Shown in pieces: positions 12,305 through 23,125 of a stretch of 64,000 bases of DNA. The stretch covers positions 39,985,786-40,049,785 of the forward strand of contig QCXZ01000041.1 of NCBI GenBank assembly GCA_025024175.1. The letters are read 5' to 3'. Position numbers and translations under genes: made by a program. The notes under the pieces were generated by a model that did no database searches, was not told where the DNA came from, and worked only from the letters and a program-made list of their open reading frames with translations. Position 1 is the stretch's first letter, and each line of letters starts with the position of its first letter. This DNA comes from Rhyzopertha dominica. Its lineage: Eukaryota; Arthropoda; Insecta; Coleoptera; Bostrichidae.

Positions 12305-13780
12305 GGGCGTACCGAAGGGGCGGCAAGGGGGAGCAGCTGCCCCCCTGGACCTGGGTTGCCGACTCTGGGCCCTTCCAATTTACCATACATATAGCTGGTG
12401 GTATGTGTGTACACCTAAAAATTGTCTTATGTACAAAATTGTAAATACAGTAAAATTTATAGCCAAGTGTGTTTCACAATTATCATCCAGAATTCAAATT
12501 TGATCCTTGCAAATGACCTTCTCTAATAAGTCGTTGTCAAATGGTTTCCAAGCTTAATCGAAGCCATGTGCGTTTTGAAGCTGTAATTGCAATTCTTGTT
12601 GCTACGAATCGTTGCCTTAGGGCAGATATAGCTTTAAAAGACTATCTTGGTCAGGACGAGTCATAACACTGATTAGTTCAGCTCTTCTACCTTTTCCTAT
12701 AAAGATCGTTCAGCTAACCACTGTTATTGGAATCACATCAGAATCTGTCATATATGCGGTGATAACTCTAATTTTTGTACCAAATTTCTTAGTTTGCATT
12801 ACATTTTAATAATGAATAAACAAAAAAAAACTCAAATTCCCTCCGAACTCATGTTTATGAAAGTCAATTTATTTAATTAATATAAGTTTTAGGAATCCAG
12901 TAAAGGCATGAATTAAAACCCGGGGTGTTGTTAAAAATGCAATTAAATATATTTCAGTTTATTTAAATGAAGCTTAATTTGGTTAAAATATTAAGTAGTC
13001 GGTTATTTTTGAGAGCACTGCACCGGCGATCTAAGAAGGTCGGCTTGACGCATAATACTGAGGCATTTGTCATTCTGAGTTTTAATAATGTTAGTTATAC
13101 ATCGAGTCTCTTTCCCTGGGGAGTAAAAATTACTACAATTGTATCTTTAGCACCTATACATATGAACTCCTAGCTTAAATTTCTAATGCTTCTAGAGTGA
13201 GAAGTTGAAACTGTACTAAAAGCGCATCGGTTAATGCATTAGTCTTTGATACGTGTTAATTCTGAATCAGTATTGGTGGTCCTATAGTAGAATTTTAAGG
13301 TGAAATGTTAATGTTCCTTTGGTACTTCGTATATCATTCTACATTATGGATCAAGGATCTTTATTATCTTAAATAAAATGTATCAACTCACCTTTTGTTA
13401 AACGCGAGAGTCATGCAACTGAATGCGCCTCACCTAACTGAGTTCATCAATAACTGAATTAGTAATAAAGGAGCTTTGTATGATCAGTGTACATAGAAAA
13501 CAGATATAATATAATAATTTGGGTCTTTATTTCACAGAAGTTGTTCTAAGTCGCCTTGCAAAACATCCACGAAGATTATTCATGGAATAAATACTTCATT
13601 AATTACTTAAGTAATTTTTAAACCATAATCATTTCATATTTTTTTAGCTAATTGTTCAGTAGCCAAAAATTTGTTATAAAGATTAAGTGGGACTTGAATA
13701 AACAGCATCAAATCCGATAACGTGCAAGATGCATACAATTCACGTGATCACTCCATCTATTCGGTGATCGGAGTATAGTT
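12302..13780. mobile_element. inserted block splitting a reverse transcriptase, hAT-like left edge
   Basis: The two halves of a reverse transcriptase, in the same orientation and correct order, flank this ~1.48-kb block, so it probably arrived as an insertion. Its left edge reads CATGGGCGTACCGAAGGGGC, then a GGGGGAGCAGCTGCCCCCC palindrome, resembling termini of CAG.GGCG-type hAT elements. No matching right end was found, so the element is probably truncated or composite. The frame at 12967-13173 matches nothing I know. Confidence 0.4.
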
Positions 13781-13920
13781 AATGAGTTAATGTAGGTAAT
13801 AAATAAAGGGGGCCCCAAGACTGTTCCCTGTGGTATGCCAATCTGAATTTACTGCTTTATTTGAGTCATAGAGACAAATATTTCGATATTTGAGTAAACA
13901 AACAATATTTTTAGGTTGGG
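13780..13920 (-). pseudogene. non-LTR reverse transcriptase palm fragment
   Basis: The minus strand reads IGIPQGTVLGPPLFITYINS, the conserved segment that precedes the polymerase active-site box. The rest of the domain continues at 12304 after the intervening block. This is the upstream half of the same broken gene; residues before it are degenerate. Confidence 0.75.
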
Positions 13921-14347
13921 ACATCGTTTATATTCCATTATAACTTTAAACGTTCATGTTTACAAAATAAATTCTGGTGAATCCGCTGGAAAGTACGAGT
14001 ACCGACACAAACCTACTCGTATACGAGTTCGAATATGCTTTGCTTACTATACTTACATACTGTTGTCGCTTAGCAGAATAATACGCAATGAGCAGAAAAC
14101 AATGTGTATTCAAACGATAATTATATATAAACATGATAAATACATAGCATAGTATCTAAAGAAACATTGAAACTGAGAGCGATTGAGTTTACTCGAGCGC
14201 TGCCTAGTTAGATATTGAATTGCACCTAAACTAACAAGTAACATACACAAAAAACAAGCTTATCTCCTTCAGGTACGGAATTTCGATTAAAAATCACACC
14301 CAAAAGGTACAGAGATATTTTTTAAAGAAGTAATAAATTGTATAACA
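13921..14347. other. no recognisable gene
   Basis: AT-rich sequence with overlapping short frames on both strands and no recognisable domain or repeat. Confidence 0.6.
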
Positions 14348-14349
14348 TA

Positions 14350-14577
14350 CTGTAGCGGTCAAAAAAATGGGACACCTTTGCAAAGTTTACATTTGTTTGT
14401 AATTTCAAAATGTAAATGTAAGTTGACTTGTGACTTTTCTTTAGCTGTATTCGCCTGATTTTTGTGAACAATCAGCATATATCACTTATTCGTTTACGTT
14501 ACATACGATTTTATTTTATTTATTTTTCGGAAACCATTTTCAATGGCACCCGGTCAAAAAAAACGCAATACTTTGTT
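14350..14577. repeat. left ~227-bp inverted repeat of the Tc1 element
   Basis: It aligns along its length with the reverse complement of 18430-18656, sharing blocks such as TTGTGAACAATCAGCATATA. The outer direct repeat (GCGGTCAAAAAAATGGGACA) and the inner one (CCGGTCAAAAAAAACGCAAT, ending near 14577) are probable transposase-binding sites by analogy with IR/DR elements. Confidence 0.8.
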
Positions 14578-14862
14578 TTTTACTGATTTACTGACTCTTT
14601 TATTATTTTTATTTGATAATCAGACAGAATGAGACATGTAAGTGATGAAGAACGTAAAGGAATCATTAATACTAAGCTAGCGGGAAATTCTCATCGTGCT
14701 GCTCAGTTTAATGTCAGCTATTCTATGGTTAACCGTTTATTTAAGAAGTTTCGGAAGTCTGATTATGTAGCACGCAAGTAATTAAGATTCCGTCAACACA
14801 TAGTAGAGCAGAGCGTGCAGTTCAGGTGTAAGAGCCTTCACTTTTCATATGAAGTTTCCACC

Positions 14863-16919
14863 ATGGATTTATTATTGACAGAAAATTCTTCATTAAAAAT
14901 TTATTATTTATTAGAAAATAAAAACCGTAAAAGAGGCTACAGTGTTCATGAAATTAATAGGAACAGGCATATACATGGTGAATTTCACCACCTATATGCA
15001 AAGTTGCGTAGTCATCCTGAGAAATTTCATGCTTACTTCCGAATGGATATTAAAACATTTGATTACATTTTGGATAAAATTCAATACTTGTTAGTGAAAC
15101 GTTGGACAAATTTCAATCGTAATCCAATTAATCCCACAGAACGGCTGGCAGTGACTTTAAGGTAATCTCATTTAGTTTTATTTGATTATTTTATTTAATA
15201 ATAACAACATAATAACATGGCTCTTACATAAAACTTAATCATGTTCGATGCTTTCCTCAGAAAAAGTACTGATATAAGACGCCACTGACTCAGGATTAGA
15301 GAAATTTTCAAGTGTTGTGAACTCGTGTTGCACATAAAAAGTGTTTTGAACTTCAGGAGTTACTGAAGTATATTCAGGTTGCGTTGACTGCTGAGCATAA
15401 ACAAATTTGTAAACTAACTCTTATATTTTTAGTCGTAGAAGCATTTTGATTCGGTGGGGCGAGTTTGCGTACATGAGGTAGCAGACTATCAAAAAAACTT
15501 TCATCTTCATCACGAACGTTTTTATTGCTCTGCTGTTTATGTTTCTCTAGCTTCACAAGCTCAGCCCCAACATTTGTGTTATTTTTTCATTTTTTTACGT
15601 GATGACGAGGCAGCTTCATTCGGTTCGAATACGTGCCTTGAACGTGGGGACATATCATTTTTAATGTTCTCATCTACGAGTGCTGGTTCACTATTTGACT
15701 CCTCTTCCAAAATATCAGTGTTTTCAACACTCGGTATAGATTTCCTGAACAACTTGATCTCGCAGTAAACTGATCTTTTAAGAAGCAGAGACTATCAAAG
15801 TATTGCCAGGATGATTTAAAAGAGAATTTTGGAGCTCTATCTCCAGACCGCTTGACCGGTGCTTTTTTTTAATTCCTTACGAAACGTATCGCGTAGGGTT
15901 TTCCATTTTATCCTTACAGCATTTCCTAAAAAAAACAACGTGACTTAGCACACTTAGTGCAGTAATATATTCAACATTATTTAGATGACAACCTTGCCCA
16001 ACTTAGTTACACTAATTAGACTGAATTAAATTCTGAATTATTTTCATTTTTGTAGGTATTTGGCCACAGGAGCATCATTTAAAGGTCTTAGTTTTACATT
16101 TCGTATGGGTGCAACGACTGTATCAGCAATTGTACGGGAAACAGTAAAAGCTATTTGGGACGTTTTACAGCCAATACACATGAAAAGTCCTACTGAAAAT
16201 GCGTTCAAACTGATTGCCAAAGACTTTTTTGACAAATGGAATTTTCCTAACTGCATAGGAGCAATTGATGGGAAGCACATCAGAATAAAATGTCCTCCTT
16301 ACTCAGGCACAATGTTTTACAATTACAAAAAATTTTTTCTATAGTCCTCCAAGCTGTTGCGGACGCAAATTATAAATTTATTACAATCGACGTTGGTGGT
16401 TATGGAAAGCAGAGTGATGGAGGTACATTCCGTTCTTCATCTTTGTTTTGTTTAATGGAAAACGACCAATTAAACATTCCTTCAGACGCAGTATTACCGA
16501 ATTCAGAAATTGTAGCACCTTACGTTTTTATCGGCGATGAAGCCTATCCGTTATTAAAACATTTAATGAAACTCTACAGCAGGAGAAATGTGGATGTTGA
16601 CAACGAATATTTCAATTTGCGTCTTTCTCGTACACGGCGTGTTATTGAGTGTGCATTTAGAATCATTAGCGCCAAGTTTCGTATTCTTTTGAAGCCTATT
16701 GAAACTTCTCCAGATTTAGCTGACAGCATCATTAAATGCACATGTGTTCTACATAATATTATAATTGATATGGAGGGAATTAATATAGACAACGTGGAAA
16801 AGGAATCATCAATCCAGTGTGAAGATATGTGCGTAAAACGAGACAATAATAGGTCAACGGATGTTGCAAGTTTTGTTAGAGAAACTTACAAGTTATTTAT
16901 ATGTCGGAATAAAATATAA
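14863..16919 (+). pseudogene. Harbinger-type DDE nuclease, one intron, one frameshift
   Basis: Exon 1 (14863-15161) starts at an ATG in good context (CCACCATGG) and encodes an N-terminal region ending RLAVTL. The donor is GTAATC at 15162 and the acceptor TGTAG ends at 16055. Exon 2 (16056-16919) resumes RYLATGASFKGLSFTFRMGA without frame loss. The DDE_4-type catalytic acids are visible in IGAIDGKHIRI, ITIDVGGYGKQSDGG and RRVIECAFRII. One frameshift at the T run near 16330-16340 separates the first two; the rest is open to the stop at 16917. The enzyme would cut and paste the element at TWA targets with its MADF partner. Because the only break is in a homopolymer, a sequencing error is possible. 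Confidence 0.85.
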
Positions 16920-17066
16920 ATAAATAAACTTACTTGTTGAATTTACTTCATTAGCCACCTCGTCCCACAATTTAGCTAGCACAAATCTGTTATGGTGCTG
17001 GGGATCTTTTTGATCCCATAACGGATTTTTTGCAAAAATGCTACTTATTAACGTTTCAACATCCAT
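15235..17066 (-). pseudogene. Harbinger accessory protein with MADF and BESS motifs
   Basis: Exon 1 runs from ATG at 17066 to 16934 and reads LISSIFAKNPLWDQKDPQHH then FVLAKLWDEVANEV, the first MADF half. A consensus donor GTAAGT follows. The acceptor TTTTAG leads into exon 2 at 15925, reading NAVRIKWKTLRDTFRKE and, after a shift in an A run, WQYFDSLCFLKDQF, completing the MADF fold. Further on, DEDESFFDSLLPHVRKLAPP is a BESS protein-interaction motif, followed by an open tail to a stop at 15235. At least three frame breaks are present, two at homopolymers. In active Harbinger elements this protein binds DNA and helps the nuclease reach the ends. Its 1.0-kb intron encloses the nuclease's second exon. 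Confidence 0.8.
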
Positions 17067-17772
17067 AGCAACAATGAGCGATTCGAGCAGAGAAATCAAA
17101 TACGTTTGAACGCGTCGCTTTTCTCGGCCATGACAGCGCGTATTAACTCGTTGCTCTTCATCTAACTATGCCTGTTCTGATAAGAATTCAATTGTTTGAT
17201 TTCGATGCTTTGCTCCTCGCTTTAATCGTCGCTCTGCTCGCCGCTCCACTATGTGTTTAGCCTTTAATAAGACTACTGCTAGTGAGGATCGTAGAATAGT
17301 CAGAGTCGTGAAAGAAGTTCTAATGAAAACCACAACAGACGTTCGCAAGTTTTCCAGAGAGCACATGAACTTGTCTCTCAGTGTTGAGACAGCTCGCAGA
17401 AGGCTTTGAGCCGCCAAATTGTTTGTAGGCGACCATGCAAGAAGCCGCTGATTTCGGAAAAGAATCATCAGGCCCGTTTGGCTTTCACACGACGCCACAT
17501 CAAATATACTGCTGCGAATTGGTCGAAAGTCTTATGGTCTGATAAAAGCAATTTGTTCTCATCTGATGGTATCCGCTATGTCCGAAAGCCGGTCAGAAAA
17601 CGATATGACAGACATTATCCAGTACCCACTGTCAATCACTGCAGAAGGAGTGTTATGGTGTGGGGTAATAGTCTTTAAAATACCCTACATGTGGGCTAAG
17701 TATATGTATAATCATATACAGTATTTCTAGAAGTTTTCAGTCGCAGTGGTGTTGGTCCGTTGCATTGTTGTG

Positions 17773-18112
17773 CAGGCGCGTATTTAAGGAGTAATGGGTA
17801 GGGGTACTGGTGGCTGATAGTAACAAACGCTTCGACGCTCAACGCAACCCATTTGAATCTAAAGCTTCGCGTAGTGACGCGTGTCGTGTTCATGGGATGC
17901 GAATACAGTTGTTTCCCGTATAATAGTTATATTTGCAAGTAAATGTCGTGGAATGCTAGACTTTGTTCTGTGATCTTCCTTTGTATTAAAAATCCTTGTT
18001 TCAAACTAACAGGTTTTTTTGTGTTTCCTAAATAAAAATCATAAGTAGGTACGTATTTTTATTTGAACCTAATCATTACCCCTCCCAAACAAAATTTCTA
18101 GATACGCCACTG
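17773..18112. mobile_element. 340-bp hAT-like MITE in the Tc1 transposase
   Basis: The left end is CAGGCGCGTATTTAAGGAGT and the reverse complement of the right end is CAGTGGCGTATCTAGAAATT; both lead into a GGGTAGGGG/GGGAGGGG block. Flanking octamers TTGTTGTG (17765-17772) and GTGTTGAG (18113-18120) agree at 6 of 8 positions. It separates ...GVGPLHC from VEGIMTALTY of the Tc1 transposase, which shows it is an insertion. No coding capacity. Confidence 0.7.
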
Positions 18113-18429
18113 GTGTTGAGGGCATCATGACGGCTCTTACGTATCGGGAAATACTCGTTAGACTCGATACGGTGATGTTTCATGCGTTGGAAAAATTAAG
18201 CCCTAAGGGGATCTTCGAGCACGACAACAATCCGAAACATTTGTCTCGCCTCGTTAAAAATTGGCTGTCAAATCATGACATTCGTGTTTTGAATTACCCG
18301 TCTCAGTCACCCGACTTGAATCCGATAGAGCATTTTTTAATTGGCTATGCAACCCTTTATTGAACCTAACGTTATTGTCCAATTGTTATTATTTGATTTT
18401 AATTTATCGTTTTAAAATTAACTCGTAAA

Positions 18430-18656
18430 AACAAAGTGTTGCATTTTTTTGACCGGGTGGAATTGAAAATGATTTCCGCAAAATGTTCATAGGATCGTTG
18501 AAAGTAACACAACCGAATAAATAATATATGCTGATTGTTCACAAAAATAAGACGAATACAACTTAGGAAAGTCATATGTCAACTTACATTTACAAATTTA
18601 AAATTACAACAAATGTAAATTTTGCACGGTTGTTGCATTTTTTGTTACCACTACTG
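18430..18656. repeat. right ~227-bp inverted repeat of the Tc1 element
   Basis: Reverse complement of the left repeat with scattered substitutions. It holds the inner direct repeat (TTTTTTTGACCGGGTGG, reverse orientation) and the outer one next to TA at 18657. Confidence 0.8.
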
Positions 18657-18849
18657 TACCCCAACCATGTAATCTGAACATAAAACTATTAGAAAAAATA
18701 CATTTTTCAATTAGATCAAAATATGGGGTGGTTTATAATGTACACCACCATACTCAAAAATAAAAATGTATAATATATTGAGGTCTAAACAAATAAAAGT
18801 GGGCAAAAATGTAATAAAAATAAAGGAAAAATGTTTTTGACAAAGTTAA

Positions 18850-20464
18850 ATTACTTTCTCTGAAAGGACTGAAAACACGACTAAACACACATAAAGGAAC
18901 TTGACAGACACTGCATTGACAGTTAGTTCGAATACCATTTTTTTGTGCTGGAGTAGCTGCATCTTCTGCAACTTATTCGTACAGGCCGGCGCAGGTTTTC
19001 TGTTAATCTTACAGCTTCTGATACACTTAGTTTAAGTCTCTTTATAGAGTAGAAGGTTCCAGAGGTAGAGATGTTTTCTTTACAAGGGTTTTAGCTACTA
19101 GACCTTCAGATACTGGTGTTTGAAAAAATCTTTTAGACTCAATTTGCAGTTTTTATTGTGTAATTTATATATCATGTAAGCATTTACGACTTCATTATCC
19201 AGAAACAAAAAAAATCCGATGCCACCACTTACTGCTTTTATCCTAATAGGATTGTGATAATTCGATAATAAGAAGACCAATTTCTTATCACACCAGTTTA
19301 CTTTGCTTAGCCCACTGGTACTTATGCGCCACCCATACTCCCCTCGCTTTAGTTGTTTATCTGGTTTAAATTAGGAAAACCTTCTCTTGGGGTTTACTGT
19401 GCCACACGTATATAATTTTGAATGAAGAAGATCTTGCATAAGTGACATCGAAACAAAGAAGTTGTCAAAATATAGTTTATGATTGTTATTCTAAAGTTTA
19501 GCGGACAAAGTTTTTACAACTCTGGAGCCTAAACCTTTTTCTCTCACATCTCCAGTCTTTCCTGTGTAAATCTCGACATTCCTGCTTGATTTGCTAACAC
19601 CCAGACTTTATACCCTCTCTTGACAGGCTTTTTTTGTAAACGCTGCTTTAGGGCTTGAGTGGCTCTTAAATTTAATCATAGACTCGTCTACAACTATTTT
19701 CTCATGGTGCTGCAGACTTGATTGGAAACAGTTTTTAACGGATCTAGGAATGGCCGCACCTTATATAGTTTATTGAAATTATCACTTCCACGTTGTGGCA
19801 TTACACTGTTGTCGTTCATGTGAATGTGTGTAAGAAGCCAGCCAAATGTCATTAGTTTGCTTATATAAGGATCGCGTAGGTCGAGAGACTCCAGTGGTCT
19901 CTAACTCGGTTTTTTATACCCATAAGCAAATTAATTCCTAGAAATCTTTTGATTTGTGTTCTATCCGTTTTATTTTATGATTTTCCCGTAATGTGAAACT
20001 GTTGCACGGCATATAAATTTGTTTGGAAAACAATGCGATTCAAAATATTATCGGTAAAAAAAAATTGAAGGCTTCATATGGACTTGTTTGTTTTCATAGT
20101 TTTGAATAAAATCGGGTAATCCAACATCGCTGATAAAGTCTTCTGTCAGCTTGACATTACTTGCTAGATCTCTCCAAACTATTGAATACTCCATCCTTGA
20201 ATCTTTGTCGGATTCAGACAATATGATATCTGCATCACCATTATTATACAAAATATTGTTTGTGTTCTCGCCTTCTGAAAGTTCTTCTTTCGAGTCAATG
20301 TCGCTGTCATTATCAGAACAGCTATCAGAAGGATTTGAGGCAAAGTCGTTTTCAATTCTGTTGATCTCATCATAAAGTTCATCCACTGTCACATCATGTA
20401 ATTTCAAATTGAATAAGTCACAACGACGACTCATTATTTTATGGACACTAAAATTAACAAGCAT
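18850..20464 (-). pseudogene. piggyBac-type transposase relic
   Basis: Read from 20464 downward, the frame opens with an acidic N-terminus (ELYDEINRIENDFASNP, then an Asp/Ser/Glu-rich run to about residue 100) typical of piggyBac proteins. Broken frames follow in the right order: FQTNLYAVQQFHITGKS, FLGINLLMGIKNRVRDHWS, LYFDNFFVSMSLMQDLL, CGTVNPKRRFS, DNEVVNAYMIYKLHNKN, and last a cysteine cluster (CRRCSYSSTKK, then NCQCSVCQVPLC) matching the C-terminal zinc finger. Several stops and shifts make it inactive. The enzyme would excise and insert at TTAA; I found no clear TTAA-flanked terminal repeats, so boundaries are those of the coding relic only. Confidence 0.8.
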
Positions 20465-21792
20465 AAAATACTTAGAATGAAAAACAATACTCTCCTACCT
20501 TAAACTGATGGAACTAAATATGTTTTATACGCAATAATTATAATTATAGTGGTATTTAACAGGTTTGTTTTACATGCAAAACCTGCCAAAAAATTACTCC
20601 ACAACATAACTTCAATAATGTGATGTCATAGTCCGTTAAAACTCTTAGCACCCAAGTGACCCGCGTCTGCAGATAACCCAAGGACCAATTAAACGCCTGA
20701 GTAAATGGTACACGATTTAAATGAGTGAACTTGCCCAAAAAAATAATTTTGATTTTAGTGGTTTAGATTTTACATCCCCGTACCCATAATGTTTAAAAAA
20801 ATAAAAATTAAATACTCTATAATATGGCACTGATTTAGAAGATCATTTAAGATAAGTTAGCTGGTGGTTGTATATTTTTAAAACCGATGATTTTAACGTT
20901 ATGCGGCGATTCGCTCACTTACAAATAATGAGCACATTTGTTGGACAAGCGCCTCTTCTAGCTGTTATTTGCCAAACAGCCATTAAGTTCACAAAGTACC
21001 GTTTAAAACAAGGAGGAAAATAGTTCCATTTAGAGAAATATGTGCTCATTAAAAGTAAAAAATAGCTTAATACTGCATGCTCTTAAATCCATTATATGCC
21101 GTATCTAACAGCCGATCACAAGTCATGTTAAAATTAACTTAGACTGACAGAAACTAGAACACCAGTTGTAATCAATGTAGCACACAGTTCAGCGTCTACA
21201 AATATGAAATGATGAGACTGTACTATGTACGCATGTATTTTTAGGACCAAGACAAGAATTCTTCATACTAAACAGAGTTGTAGACTATAAATATATCTAA
21301 TGAGGTTAGAAACTTCTACACAAGCACTCACACTGTTGAGTTTAATCACTACGTACATCACAAATCACTAGTAAACATAATTGCCACTAAACCGTGCTTA
21401 ATCAGGTAACTTTTACTTTACTATAATGAATTTAGTACAAATAAAATTAAATTCGTCAATTTTTTAGTGATGTTGTATTTTTCATGTTTATTGAATAACA
21501 TTCAGATCATTTACTTGTTTATAAAAAAAGAATTATAAAACACAGAACCAGTACAAGTAAAAATTATATGTCTTTCTGTAAATGGAATGGTTGACTGTCA
21601 ACACCATGATACCAAATTTGATGTTAAAAGTTTTGGAACGTACTCTTATACACTTAATGTGGCATAGCAGGCTACAATATCTTTAACAGAAATTTGTTAA
21701 ATTTAATGTCCATGTCATTTTACATTGTTTACAATGTATATTCAAAGTAAAAAGATCTAACAATGTTTTAAACGAGACTAAATTGCTTAATA
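20465..21792. other. no recognisable gene
   Basis: AT-rich sequence between the piggyBac relic and the mariner element. It may include piggyBac flanks, but no terminal repeats or conserved coding stretch could be recognised. Confidence 0.55.
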
Positions 21793-21794
21793 TA

Positions 21795-23125
21795 CGAGGC
21801 ATGATTTTTAAGTAAGTACCGTTTTGGAATTAAAAAAAGACGTGCAAAGATATCGCAATAATTTTATCTTACATGAAAGCCTGTACCTTAATCTACTTTT
21901 CTACATAATTTCCGTGAATATTGAGGCACTTGTCATAACGTGGCACCAGTTTCTGAATACCCTCCTCATAAAATTCTGCCGCCTGACTTGTTAACCACTG
22001 TATCACAAATGTTTCGACTTCGTTATCGTCTTGAAGACGCTGACCACCCAGGTGTTTCTTCAAGTGCAGGAACAAATGGTAGTCGCTGGGCGCCAGATCA
22101 GAGATGTATGGAGGATGATCTAGAGTTTCCAATTTAAAAGATTTGATGAGATCTTTGGTCCGATTAGCCACATGTGGACGGGCATTGTCATGCAGCAAAA
22201 CGATACCCTTACTCAACTTGCCACGTCTTTTGTTCTGGATTGCACGACGCAGATTGTTCAATGTCTTACAATAAGACGCTGCATTGATTGTCTCATTACG
22301 AGGCAGAAACTCCACTAGCAATACTCCTTTTCTGTCGCAAAAAACTGTGCACATAATTTTCCGGGCAGAAATTGTTTGCTTAAACTTCACTTTTTTGGGT
22401 GATGATGAATGTTGCCATTCCATGGATTGTTGTTTCGATTCTGGTGTGACGTAGGCCACCCATGTTCCGTCACCAGTAACAATTTGGTCTAAAAAATCTT
22501 CACCTTCATTGTGGTACCGCTCAAGGAAAGTCATTGCACTGCCTAAACGTTGGGTTTTGTGCAAATCCGTCAACATTTTCGGAACCCAACGTGAACACAA
22601 TTTCCGGTAATTCAAGTTCTCGGTCACAATGCGATACAAAACACTACGAGAATATTGAGGAAAGCAGTCGCACAATGATAAAATTGTAAAGCGTCTGTTT
22701 TCTCTCACCTTTTCGTTCGCTTTCTGCACCAAATCTTCATTAACGACCGAAGGACGCCCACTCCGTTCTTCATCATGCACATTTGTGCGGCCATCTTTAA
22801 ATGCTATCACCCATTTCCTTACCATTCCATCACTCATAATGTTTTGTCCGTAAACTTCACAGATCTCACGATGAATATCGATCGGTTTTACGCCTTTAGC
22901 ACTAAGAAATCGTATAACAGCCCGTACTTCACAATCGGCGGGACTCACGACTGTCAGAGGCATCTTAAACACTCAGTAAACAACGTATACAATGAAGAAT
23001 CAAACTGTAATGGCGTCAGTGCGTAGACAAGAGATGTAGGTAACCAGCGCGCATGCGCGGAACGCCGACCGTAGCGCTACGGCGGCGGAATCGCAAAACG
23101 GTACTTACTTAAAAAACATGCCTCA
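21795..23125 (-). mobile_element. full-length mariner element with TA duplication
   Basis: A 1331-bp element is bounded by 32-bp inverted repeats differing at two positions (left CGAGGCATGATTTTTAAGTA, right in reverse complement TGAGGCATGTTTTTTAAGTA; both end ACCGTTTTG). TA flanks each end (21793-21794 and 23126-23127). Inside is one uninterrupted transposase frame. Length, repeat size and target fit a complete mariner, which makes it among the youngest insertions in the window. Confidence 0.92.
21893..22963 (-). CDS. mariner transposase (DD34D), open reading frame intact
   Basis: This 356-residue protein starts at the ATG reading MPLTVVSPADCEVR; an upstream in-frame GTG would add three residues but is not a credible eukaryotic start. 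An N-terminal helix-turn-helix pair (residues ~1-110, with VRKWVIAFKDGRTNVHDEER and SGRP between the units) precedes the WVPKML linker (~127-132) and the DDE core. Catalytic Asp residues are D165 (TGDGTW), D259 (LLHDNARPH) and D294 (LAPSDYHLF), 34 residues apart for the last two. The enzyme would cut and paste the element at TA. Two conserved motifs are off consensus: TGDGTW where mariners usually have TGDETW, and PPYISDLAPSDY where PPYSPDLAPSD is usual. An open but catalytically weakened protein is therefore possible. Confidence 0.92.
   Translation of the reverse strand: MPLTVVSPADCEVRAVIRFLSAKGVKPIDIHREICEVYGQNIMSDGMVRKWVIAFKDGRTNVHDEERSGRPSVVNEDLVQKANEKVRENRRFTILSLCDCFPQYSRSVLYRIVTENLNYRKLCSRWVPKMLTDLHKTQRLGSAMTFLERYHNEGEDFLDQIVTGDGTWVAYVTPESKQQSMEWQHSSSPKKVKFKQTISARKIMCTVFCDRKGVLLVEFLPRNETINAASYCKTLNNLRRAIQNKRRGKLSKGIVLLHDNARPHVANRTKDLIKSFKLETLDHPPYISDLAPSDYHLFLHLKKHLGGQRLQDDNEVETFVIQWLTSQAAEFYEEGIQKLVPRYDKCLNIHGNYVEK

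Larger units (their letters stand above)
14782..17267. mobile_element. PIF/Harbinger element inside the Tc1 transposase
   Basis: The ends share the inverted block ACACATAGT.GAGC.G (left near 14796-14811, right 17241-17257), and TAA lies at both edges (14779-14781 and 17268-17270), consistent with a 3-bp target duplication. Inside are the two genes expected of the superfamily: a DDE nuclease on the plus strand and a MADF/BESS DNA-binding accessory gene on the minus strand, interleaved through each other's introns. Only a few frame breaks interrupt them, and three lie at homopolymer runs. The element is clearly younger than its Tc1 host. Confidence 0.85.
14629..18363 (+). pseudogene. Tc1-type DD34E transposase in several pieces
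   Basis: The N-terminal piece (ATG 14629 to 14778) is a helix-turn-helix reading SHRAAQFNVSYSMVNRLFKK. After the Harbinger insertion, 17271-17665 continues with EDRRIVRVVKEVLMKTTTDV and WSKVLWSDKSNLF (first catalytic Asp). An alien ~70 bp then intervenes, 17735-17772 restores FSRSGVGPLHC, and after the MITE 18113-18363 gives VEGIMTALTY, the DNNPKH motif and SPDLNPIEH (Glu). Thirty-four residues separate the second Asp and the Glu, so the triad is DD34E. A stop and a frameshift near 17407 mean it would be dead even without the insertions. The AT-hook-like GRPR stretch between the two DNA-binding units appears lost at the Harbinger insertion point. Confidence 0.85.
14350..18656 (+). mobile_element. 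Tc1-type IR/DR transposon carrying nested insertions
   Basis: The element starts CTGTAGCGGTCAAAAAAATG and its other end reads CAGTAGTGGTAACAAAAAAT on the reverse strand. Both ends are flanked by TA (14348-14349 and 18657-18658). The inverted repeats are about 227 bp long. Each contains an outer and an inner copy of a GGTCAAAAAAA-type direct repeat, the IR/DR arrangement known from reactivated Tc1 elements. The interior holds a broken Tc1 transposase split by a PIF/Harbinger element and a hAT-like MITE; without these the element would be about 1.5 kb. Confidence 0.85.
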
